From Chelydra serpentina (lineage: Eukaryota > Chordata > Testudines > Chelydridae): 64,000 nucleotides of DNA. The stretch spans positions 17,329,501 through 17,393,500 of the forward strand of contig JBAIAC010000057.1 in NCBI GenBank assembly GCA_037349315.1, written 5' to 3'. The translations under genes were made by a program, and so were the position numbers. Under the pieces are notes generated by a model, which saw nothing but the letters and a program-made list of their open reading frames with translations, did no database searches and was not told where the DNA came from. Positions 1-9,900 of the stretch are shown piece after piece. Each line of letters starts with the position of its first letter. Position 1 is the first letter of the stretch.

Positions 1-916
1 CTTGGAACACTATCCCATGGTCAAAGAATCCAAACCCTTCTCTCCGACACCATCTGCATAGCCATTCGTTGACTTCCACGATTCGACGGTCTCTACCCCG
101 GCCTTTTCCTGCCACAAGGAGAATGGACAAGAACACCACTTGCGCCTCAAACTCCTTTATCCTTCTTCCCAGAGCCACGTAGTCTGCAGTAATATGCTCA
201 AGGTCATTCTTGGCAGTATCATTGGTGCCCACGTGGAGAAGCAGGAAGGGGTAGCGATCTGAGGGCTTGATGAGTCTCGGCAGTCTCTCCGTCACATCAT
301 GAATCCTAGCCCCTGGTAAGCAGCACACCTCTCGGTTTTCCCGGTCAGGGCGGCAGATAGATGACTCAGTCCCCCTGAGGAGAGAGTCCCCGACCACCAC
401 CACCCTCCTCCTCCTCTTGGGAGTGGTGGTCGTGGAACCCCCATCCCTAGGACTGTGCATCTCATGCCTTCCAGTCAGTGGAGTCTCCTTCTGCTCTGTT
501 CCCTCAGATGCATCGTTCACTCCTCTCTCTGCACTAGTACCTGTGGAGAGAACATGAAAACGGTTGCTCATCTGAATATGCGTTTCTGGTACATGGACTA
601 GTCTCCTACTCTTTCCTGTTCTGGAGGTCACATGCCGCCAATTATCCTCACTGGCCTTCTGTCCCCGCTGCATAGCCTGCTCTGAATCCTCAGAACACTG
701 TGCCCGCTGAAGCCTATCCTGACGTCTGTCCAGGAACTCCTCATTTTCTTTTATGGAATGCAGGGTTGATACTCGTTTCTCTAGACCTTGAATCTTCTCC
801 TCCAATATGGAGATCAGCTTGCACTTTGTACAGACAAAGTCGCTTCTTTCCTGTGGAAGAAAGACAAACATGGCACATCCTGTGCAGGTCACGACAGCGG
901 ATCGCTCAGCATCCAT
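1..916 (-). CDS. CR1 LINE ORF1 (Zn-finger plus SGNH/esterase domain), open, runs off the window
   Basis: Read on the - strand from the ATG at 914-916, the frame stays open for 305 codons to the window edge. Two CxxC pairs (CTGC at residues 11-14 and CTKC at 29-32) suggest a small zinc finger. They are followed by a Leu/Glu-rich stretch that looks coiled coil. Residues 172-178 read VVVVGDS, the nucleophile block of SGNH hydrolases, and residues 230-233 read GTND, the block III motif. The last block (DxxH) would fall outside the window. CR1 ORF1 proteins are known to carry this zinc-finger plus esterase layout and to act with ORF2 in retrotransposition. No stop or frameshift is visible, which is unusual for a CR1 and suggests a young copy. 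Completeness cannot be judged from this window. Confidence 0.85.
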   Translation of the reverse strand, partial: MDAERSAVVTCTGCAMFVFLPQERSDFVCTKCKLISILEEKIQGLEKRVSTLHSIKENEEFLDRRQDRLQRAQCSEDSEQAMQRGQKASEDNWRHVTSRTGKSRRLVHVPETHIQMSNRFHVLSTGTSAERGVNDASEGTEQKETPLTGRHEMHSPRDGGSTTTTPKRRRRVVVVGDSLLRGTESSICRPDRENREVCCLPGARIHDVTERLPRLIKPSDRYPFLLLHVGTNDTAKNDLEHITADYVALGRRIKEFEAQVVFLSILLVAGKGRGRDRRIVEVNEWLCRWCRREGFGFFDHGIVFQ

Positions 917-1345
917 AGTCCCTTCCTTCGAAGAGTTTTCTCACTTGTGGCAGAAGCTACTCAGGGAACCTGCAAGGGGGATGCCGCAGTAGGCTCTCTC
1001 CAGGCGAACTCCCAGGCTAACTCCACCTGTTTGCTTCCCTGCTATTCGCTGCTCAGCTGGTTCGCAGCTGACTGACTGTCTTTTTAGAAGAGCCTGGAAC
1101 AAAGCACTCCCAATTCACACTATTCAAACAGGCAATCAAACAATCAAGCACACGGTCAAACTGTCCCCACAACAGATACTCACTCCCCCGTCTGCAGCCC
1201 CCTGGTTGCTCTGCCTCTGCCTTTAGTTTGGGTTAAAGGAGTTAGGAATGGCAAGGAAAGCTTGCCCCCTTCGCACTCCCCTTCCAAACTCCCTCTCAAA
1301 CTCCCCTGTTTGCAGCTCCTGTTCGCAAAGCTCCCTGGTCGCAAT
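917..1345 (-). mobile_element. CR1 LINE 5'UTR (same element as ORF1)
   Basis: The sequence is continuous with the ORF1 above and lies on its 5' side. It is pyrimidine-rich on the + strand, which means purine-rich in element orientation, with repeated short motifs such as CTCCCAAACTCC-like units near 1270-1340. It loses CR1 character at about 1345, near GCGACCAGGGAGC in - orientation. The exact 5' terminus is an estimate. Most CR1 copies are 5'-truncated, so a 5' end is notable. Confidence 0.65.
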
Positions 1346-1830
1346 GAGTTGCAATAGTTTATGGATTAGAGACCCAACCTTCTGGGATTCCAGGGGCTTC
1401 TGTATAGATTATTTAGGTTAATCTTTCTATATACCCAATGGGAGTCAGTGCTAAGTCTAGAAGATACTATCAGAGATGCTTAGTTTTGCAGTTCTCAAAC
1501 TGGATTTGTGTCTCCAGAGAGAACATGCTTGTTAACAGCAAAAATGTTTTAAAATAAATAATACATAGTGGTGAGAAATAAGACCTCAACCCTATTGTCC
1601 CTCTGCAAATTTGTGTACACAGTCAGTCCCTTACCTCTCTTTAAAAGTGAAAAGTTTCAAAAATGTCAGTGAATAGACGATTGTTGGGGGTGGAATAGAT
1701 CTGGACAAGGAGAAGTCTGGAGATAAATGTGAGAAGGGAGGGACAAGCAGTAGAAACAAAAGTGAAACTTTGAGCAGCGTATTCCAGAAGTCTTGGCTTC
1801 TTTTTGAGTGTAGCCTTCATTGATTTGAGA

Positions 1831-1853
1831 TTTTTTTTTTTTTTTTTTTTTTT
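1831..1853. repeat. Poly(T) tract, 23 T
   Basis: An uninterrupted homopolymer directly beside the SINE at 1860-2053. Confidence 0.9.
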
Positions 1854-1859
1854 AAATGG

Positions 1860-2053
1860 AGATATGCCTATCTCCTAGAACTGGAAGGACCTTGAAAGGT
1901 CATCGAGTCCAGTCCCCTGCCTTCACTAGCAGGACCAAGTACTGTCCCCTGACAGATTTTTGCCCCAGATCCCTAAATGGGCCCCCTCAAGGATTGAACT
2001 CACAACCCTGGGGTTAGCAGGCCAATGCTCAAACCACTGAGCTATCCCTCCCC
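1860..2053 (-). repeat. tRNA-derived SINE with CR1-like tail
   Basis: On the - strand the element starts GGGGGAGGGATAGCTCAGTG. Like the other SINE copies in this window it has a tRNA-like A box (TAGCTCAGTGG) and B box (GGTTGTGAGTTCAATCC). Its 3' half resembles the CR1 tail (GACCTTTCAAGGTCCTTCCA in this copy). This one is diverged. Confidence 0.85.
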
Positions 2054-2207
2054 CTCTACCTTACCTTCTCTCACTAGAAGGGAAAACCTATAATGGCAGC
2101 AGGCCATAAAAGAGACTCAGTTTGGGTCTCATCTGTATGAGTTGTGAAGGTTATAATAATCAAGAATGCACTTTTATGTAGAAATCCATGATTAAATGAG
2201 TCTTCCT

Positions 2208-2255
2208 GACTAGTGATTTAAATCATGATTTAAATATTAAATCAAATCCACCCTG
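2208..2255 (-). repeat. Terminal fragment of a DNA transposon (tentative)
   Basis: On the - strand the fragment reads CAGGGTGGATTTGATTTAA, which looks like a hAT-type terminal inverted repeat with its AT-rich subterminal region. No partner end was found nearby. Confidence 0.35.
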
Positions 2256-3757
2256 CTTTAAATAGAAACCATGCACTATACCTTATTTGAATTTATTAGA
2301 AAGTAATATGAGGCTTGATCAAGAAACAGAATGAACAATCTAAGTGCATACGTGTATACATGCAACTGCAGAAGTTGGCTTTGTGTTATAGCTTGCATAA
2401 GGGAGTGTCACTTTAGTCTTGTCCCCTCCCAGTCACCACAATTCTCTCAATCCACTGCAGAATTTCTTGTCTGTCTAATAAGAATGATTTTGGCTCAAGC
2501 CAGTAAATTTGTCCTAGTGCATTTTCAGAGCAGTGCATAGGCTTTAGTTTAGAAGCTTTGGATATGTTGCTTGTCTGTCTTGGGTGTAGTTATTTAGGAG
2601 ATTTGTTCTGTGGTAGTTAACTAGATATCTTGAGGCTTCAACATTAGAAGAGGGTTATTCTTAAACCATCTTCATATTATGTATTCCAGTACATATTGCA
2701 TTGCTCCTGTCATGTTGCATATGTCTGTGTAATTACCATTCCATTGCCGATACATGCATCATCAACTCTTCTTCCCTGTCTTATAAGGCCCAGCACCATT
2801 TGCATCTCTGTTGATCTTACACAGTTGACCATCCTAATATATCTCTCCATTGGGTAGTTGGTTGCAACTTGAGCCATGGAAGCTGAGGTGAAAACATCTA
2901 TTGGCTGGCTAATAGAGAAATTGAGACAAATTTTACAGTGAATTAGGCAAAGCCCATTGGAGTTGTCTGAGACAGTAGCTGTGCCTCTTTTGAATGCACA
3001 TCCTTGCAACCTCTGTATTGATTGTTGCATTAAGTCTTTTACTTATATGAGGAATTCAAGATGCTGCAGTCATGGCTTCGTTTGAAACTAGTAAAATTTA
3101 AAATACCTTGTTATGCTACTATTTGCAGAATCTAAAACATTCTACCTGAAGTGTTTTTCACTTTCAGATTTGTACCCCTATGGATTGAAATTGGTAATAT
3201 GTCTTAGTATGGCACTTTCTCTGTTTGATTTCTGAAGCATGCTGAGCAAAAGAGTATGGCCTCTCATGTAACATTAAGTTGGGTTTGAAAGAAGTCATGA
3301 CAGCAAGCCAGGAAACTATGTGAAAGTTGGCAAACATGTATTGACATTGATATGTTAAGATACCCTGCATAAAAAATAATCATTTTAAGATTAGAGGAAT
3401 GGGAGATGAAAATAGCAGTAGTTCTGATGTGGCTTATTCACCAATTGAAGGGTGTTATGTAATACACCAGTACACTCCAGCTGCTATGGTAACCAGATAC
3501 CTTACTGACAATCAAAGTTAAGTTTAGTTGATGTACATGAAGTACTTAAAAATGTAAATTCTTCCATGTACATGTTCCACAATGTTACAGGACTGTACTT
3601 ATTGAAACTTAGATCAGCTGCATCCCAAAAGCATTAAATACGATTTTGATACAGGTCATTTGCAGCATGTGTACCAATTAGTTTAGATAAATCATGCGTT
3701 GTCCTACAAACTAGTTATTTCTGGCTTAATGTAATATAGCTCCTGAATTTTTTCCAG

Positions 3758-3926
3758 CAGCATAATAAAATGGCTAATCAGGTGAATGGTAATGCGGTAC
3801 AGTTAAAAGAAGAGGAAGAACCAATGGATACTTCCAGTGTAACTCACACAGAACACTACAAGACACTGATAGAGGCAGGCCTCCCACAGAAGGTGGCAGA
3901 GAGACTTGATGAAATATTTCAGACAG
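3758..3926 (+). CDS. HNRNPR: HNRNPR first coding exon (start codon)
   Basis: This exon contains a short 5'UTR stretch and the ATG at 3770, in the context AAAATGG. It codes for residues 1-52 and the first base of codon 53. The acceptor is a CAGCAG tandem, so the exon can begin at 3758 or 3761. The donor is GTATAA at 3927. A non-coding upstream exon must exist, because the acceptor precedes the ATG. It was not located. Confidence 0.95.
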
Positions 3927-6900
3927 GTATAATATACATTTCTTGTTTCTGATTGGTTATGAAAGTGAGGGCATACCATTTTCAAATTTTATAGATTAAG
4001 GTTTAAAAATTCTCACTGTGTTTGATCTGTGTAGCTCTGAATGTATTGCTACTTTCACTTCCTGAAGGCAAATTGGGTTTGACACTGACTCTTTAATTAT
4101 TGGAATCATCCTTAGTGTTGAATGACATCCTAGTTGCTTCAGGAGACAGTGCATCAGTTTGTCTTAGACTTTCACAAGTAAAGATGTGTGTTCCAGCATA
4201 CTTAACTGCACATTTTTCTTAATCCAAATCAGTCATCACTTTGCTTTTACTTTTCTACTGTCAATTCCTCACAGTGACTCTTAGGACACTTAGGACGGCT
4301 CAGTGGGGAAAGCAACTAGCTTGTCTTGACTGGGACGACATTTGAACTCCAGTCTGCCTATGGATTTTATGTTCTGTCTAGTTCCAGCTGAACAGTTGAA
4401 TCCATGTCAGTCATTACACTGAAGTTTTCACTCTAACTGCATTTTAACAAGTTCAGGAGTAAGTTATTCAGCAAATTGAATAATCTAGTCTCTGGATATC
4501 CTAGCAAGAAAGGGTCCCTTTGCAGGAAGAATTTTCTGGGGTTTTTTTTGGGGGGGGGGGGGGGGGGGGGGGGGAGAATTTCCCCTCATTATTTTGGTCT
4601 TATAAATGGAAACTTCCTCTTCCTCTTTAGTGTTTTTCAAACAGCTTTAGAGACACAAATGGAACTGCTTCATGCACTTACCTGAATATCTCCGTGACAA
4701 AATGCCAGTTTCTCCTTTTAAACAGTCTAAAAATTCCACAAACCAAGTGAAGGCAGTTCAAAATAATACCTTATCCACCTTCAATATGTTGATATTCTGG
4801 CTTGTGTGGGCAATCTCTTTTGGAAGTCAGTCCAGTGAGTTTCTGCCAGATTTTATTTGCTTAGAGATGCATTTCTCTAAGTGGGAGTTATGATAATACC
4901 CACATCATGGCGTGAGGGTAGATGTAAATGGCTGGGCAAGGGGCTTGTGGGACTCTAGTCTAGAAGGTGTTGCAGTTGTGTTGTGAGGAGTTCTCAAGTA
5001 AGAGTATTTTAACCCAGTAATTGACTAGCTAGTATGACTTCATTGCATGGGTAACTTTTGAAAACACATTTGTTCAAATTTCCTTAATACCAACTGAAGA
5101 TGTTCTACACTATGCAGGGTTTTATTAGCTTTAGTAATTGCTTTTGATGCCACAGCCAAATTTGGGGATGTACTTTGGGATTTTTAATCTGCTCAGTCTT
5201 TTCACTTGTGAATGATACAGGTGCCTTCCAATATGCAGGATCATTTCTGAAATTCAGTCTTTGTGCTCAGTGCTATTGTGTTTCTGAACTCCAGTGGAAA
5301 TTAAGGAGTGTGCAGTAATTTAAATTCCAGAATGTTCAAAGTGTTGTGAGGAGTTCTGTATGTGGATTCACATTGAAGTCTCTTAAATATCAGCAGGTTT
5401 CTTGGAAAATGTAATCTTTGTCTGTAACTGGCAGCACTTCACAGCTTCCATAAAACCACTGATATTCCAAAGAGGAAAAACTTCTAAATTTCAATAACAT
5501 GCGATTCAGAACTGGTCCACTGTCTTTGAGTCTGTACCTGTAAAGCTAATAATAGTGTACTTGGGATACATAACAGGGCTCAAAATAATGTCTTTCTGGA
5601 TTCTGGCTGCTTAAAACCGTGGGTGGGTCAAAATGTTTTTTTGTACTTTCCCAAGTGGAAAATCCACTGTAATCTCCACTCTTCCCACCTACTTCAAGAA
5701 GTAAACAAATTGTTCCATCTCTAATGCTTTTTGAGGTGAAGCGGGAGGTGGCTAGAAGTGGCTCAGGTCCTCAGTCAGTTGGCTCCCTTTGCACATTATG
5801 GGTAGGGTATAGACAAGTGAGTAAGGTATAGGCAATGTTCCCGTCAGTGTATTTTGGAATGGCTCCATTCAAAGAAAGGAAACTTAAAGCTTTGGGTTCA
5901 TAGATCTGTTGGAAATATGAGCCAGAGTTCATTATTTCAAACCCTGGTATGTAGCATTGTTTTATGCAGCAGATTGGATTCCCAAAGCTTCTGAAATTAT
6001 TACACTCTTGGTTTAATATTGCACTTAATTTACTTTAGTGCCTAGGTATATACATTTTAATTTAACCTTTTCATTCGTATACCCATGTCCTTTCATATAC
6101 TTGTGTAGGAGTATGTAGTTAATATTAAATAATGCATAATTCTATTTACTAATATGCACTATAACGGTTGCTTGATTTAAAAGCAAATAGCTTAGTTAGC
6201 CATCTTGCTTTTGTATAATTAAACAGAAATCTGTAACTTTTCTGTCTTTAACTTTTTAGGGTTGGTAGCTTATGTCGATCTTGATGAGAGAGCAATTGAT
6301 GCTCTTAGGGAATTTAATGAAGAAGGAGCCCTCTCTGTATTACAGCAGTTTAAAGAAAGTGACCTGTCGCATGTACAGGTAAGGTGAGAGCTCCAGAAGT
6401 GTGAGCGAATCAGTAGAATAGTGTTTTGCACTTCTGACTTCCCATAAAGCAAAATACTAGATGTTGCAGTATTCTAATGTTTCAAACCCAAATTTGAAGT
6501 TTGGCATATATCTTTGGTATTGATATTTTGAGTGCAAGGCAAAAGCCTCTAATGCTGGAATGAGCACTATATTGAGTGAATGTGTGACCTGTTAGTGCTA
6601 GCTGGAGCCTTATTGTCTTTAAATATCATCAGTTTGTTCTGATAATTTACATCAGCTGGGATGTTCTTAATGTGAAACCAAAATGTCAAAGGAATCCTTA
6701 AAGTGACACATTGGCATTTGCAATGTGTAAGATCCAGTGGCTTTAGATGGCTTTTTATAATATACTCCAATTGAATTACTTTATAAATTGTGTCTACAGA
6801 ACAAAAGTGCATTTTTATGTGGAGTTATGAAGACCTACAGGCAGAGAGAGAAACAAGGAAGCAAAGTACAGGAGTCAACAAAGGGACCAGATGAAGCAAA

Positions 6901-9900
6901 GATTAAGGTAATGTATTTAGATACAGCTTAATTTTTGTAATGGAGGAGCAGGTATATTTCTTTCTAGAGAGAGATGGGGTAAATTTGAGTATGCTCATAA
7001 ATCCTTTTCAATACACTGAAGTAGTATACAGCACTGTTTGAAAGCTTTCCACACTGTGATACTGTCAGGAAAGTCACATAACAAATACCGAAGAGGCATG
7101 CTTCCACTAGTAAACTAGCAGGTCTTGCAAATTAAATACTTAATGTGAAACTTTGGTTACTGTAAGTATGTAACTTTGAAGGACTAGACTGAGGCCAGTC
7201 TGAAGAGAACATGACTGAGTGACTTTTTTCCGTCAAATTTTGTGGTAATAGATATTTCTGGAAACTTGGAAATAAACATAGCACACATAGAATCATAGAA
7301 TATCAGGGTTGAAAAGGACCTCACCCCCTGCTCAAAGCAGGACCAACCCCAACTAAATCATCCCAGCCAGGGCTTTGTCAAGCCTGACCTTAAAAACCTC
7401 TAAGGAAGGAGACTTCCACCACCTCTCTATGTAACCCATTCCAGTGCTTCACCACCCTCCTAGTGAAATAGTGTTTCCTAATATCCAACCTAAACCTCCC
7501 TCACTGCAACTTGAGACCATTACTCCTTGTTCTGTCATCTGCTACCACTGAGAACAGTCTAGATCCATCCTCTTTGGAACCCCCTTTCAGGTAGTTGAAT
7601 GCAGCTATCAAATCCCCCCCTCATTCTTCTCTTCTGCGGACTAAATAATCCCAGTTCCCTCAGCCTCTCCTCATAAGACATGTGCTCCAGACTCCTAATC
7701 ATTTTTGTTGCCCTCCGCTGTACTCGTTCCAGTTTTTCCACATCCTTGTAGTGTGGGACCCAAAACGGACACAGTACTCCAGATGAGGCCTCACCAATGC
7801 TGAATAGAGGGGAATGATCACATCCCTCGATCTGCTGGCAAGTCTCCTAATTATACAGCCCCAAATGCTGTTAGTGTGCCCTTGTTGACAAGAAGGTTGT
7901 TGACTCATATCCAGCTTCTCGTCCATGCTAACTTCTAGGTTCTTTTCTGCAGAACTGCTGCCTAGCCATTCAGTCCCTAGTCCGTAGCAGTGCATGGGAG
8001 TCTTCCGTCCTAAGTGCAGGATTCTGCACTTGTCCTTGTTGAACCTCATCATATTTCTTTTGGCCCAATCCTCTAATTTGTCTAGGTCCCTCTGTATCCT
8101 ATCCCTACCCTCCAGCGTATCTACCACTCCTCCCAGTTTAGTGTAACTTGCAGAGGGTGCAGTCCACGCCATCCTCCAGATCATTAATGAAGTTATTGAA
8201 CAAAACTGGCCCCAGGTGGGCACTCCACTTGATACCAGCTGCCAGGTACACATGGAGCCATTGATCACTACCCATTGAGTCCGACGATTTAGCCAGCTTT
8301 CTATCCACCTTACCGTCCATTCATCCAGCCCATACTTCTTTAACTTGCTGGCAAGAATACTGTGGGAGACCGTATCAAAAGCTTTGCTAAAGTCAAGTAA
8401 CACGTTCACTTCCCCTCATCCACAGAGCCAGTTACCTCATCATAGAAGGCAATTAGGTTAGTCAGGCATGACTTGCCCTTGGTGAATCCATGCTGACTGT
8501 TCCTGATCACTTTCCTCTCCTCCAAGTGCTTTAGAATCGATTCCTTGAGGACCTGCTCCATGATTTTTCCAGGGATTGTATTGAGGTGAGGCTGACTGGC
8601 CTGTAGTTCCCCGTATCCTCCTCCTTCCTTTTTTTTAAAGATGGGCACTACATTAGCCTTTTTCCAGTCATCTAGAACTTTCCCCGATCACCATGAGTTT
8701 TCAAAGATAATGGCCAATGGCTCTGCAATCACATCCGCCAACTCCGTTAGCACCCTCGGATGCAGTGCATCTGGCCCCATGGACTTGTGCTTGTCCAGCT
8801 TTTCTAAATAGTCCTGAAGCACTTCTTCCTCCACAAAGGGCTGGTCACCTCCTTCCCATACTGTTCTGCCCAGTGCAGTAGTCTGGGAGCTGACCTTGTT
8901 CTTGAAGACAGAGGCAAAAAAAGCATTGAGTACATTAGCTTTTTCCACATCCTCTGTCACTAGGTTGCCTCCCCCATTCAGTAAGGGGCCCATACTTTCT
9001 TTGACCACCTTCTTGTTGCTAACATTCCTGAAGAAACCCTTCTTGTTACTCTTAACATCCCTTGCTAGCTGCAACTCCAAGTGTGATTTGGCCTTCCTGA
9101 TTTTACTCCTGCATGCCTGAGCAATATTTTTATACTCCTCCCTGGTCATTTGTCCAATCTTCCACTTCTTGTAAGCTGCTTTTTTGTGTTTAAGACGAGC
9201 AAGGATTTCACTGTTAAGCCAAGCTGGTCGCCTGCCATATTTACTATGCCCTCCACACATCGGGGTGGTTTGTTCCTGCAACCTCAATAAGGATTTTTAA
9301 AAAATACAGCCAGCTCTCCTGGACTCCTTTCCCCTTCATGTTATTCTCCCAGGGGATCCTGCCCATTAGTTCCCTGAGGGAGACAAAGTCTGCTTTTCTG
9401 AAGTCCAGGGTCCGTATTCTGCTGCTCTCCTTTCTTCCTTGTGTCGGGATCCTGAACTCAACCATATTATAGTCCCTGCCTCCAAGGTTCCCATCCACTT
9501 TTGCTTCCCCTACTAATTCTTCTTTGTTTGGGAGCAGCAGGTCAAGAAGAGCTCTGCCCCTCGTTGGTTCCTCCAGTACTTGCACTGGGAAATTGTCCCC
9601 TACACTTTCCAAAAACTTCCTGGATTGTCTGTGCACTGCTTTATTGATCTCCCAGCAGATGCCAGGATGATTGAAATCCCGCATGAGAACCAGGGCCTGT
9701 GATCTAGTAACTTCTCTTAGTTGCCTGAAGAAAGCCTCATCCCCCTGGTCTGGTGGTCTATAGCAGACTCCCACCACAACATCATGCTTGTTACACACCT
9801 TAAGCAACTGTTATGAATAGGAGTCTGCTTAAATCATGGAAAAATCACACATTTTCCACATGTTGATCTGGGCGTAAAGAGCAAATTTCGTGGATGTGTT

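Larger units (their letters stand above)
1346..3757. other. 5' flank / first intron of HNRNPR, outside the listed repeats
   Basis: AT-rich non-coding sequence. Apart from the poly(T) tract, the SINE and the transposon end listed separately, I see no gene, CpG island or promoter element. Because the first coding exon has an upstream acceptor, at least the part nearest 3757 is intronic. Confidence 0.6.

Noticed and set aside
4476..4685. 69-codon frame with a poly-Gly run
   Set aside because: It is produced by the 25-G tract in an intron, with no splice or coding support.
8688..9287. 199-codon - strand frame as a cellular gene
   Set aside because: It is the connecting region between the endonuclease and RT of CR1 ORF2 and continues into CR1 frames on both sides.
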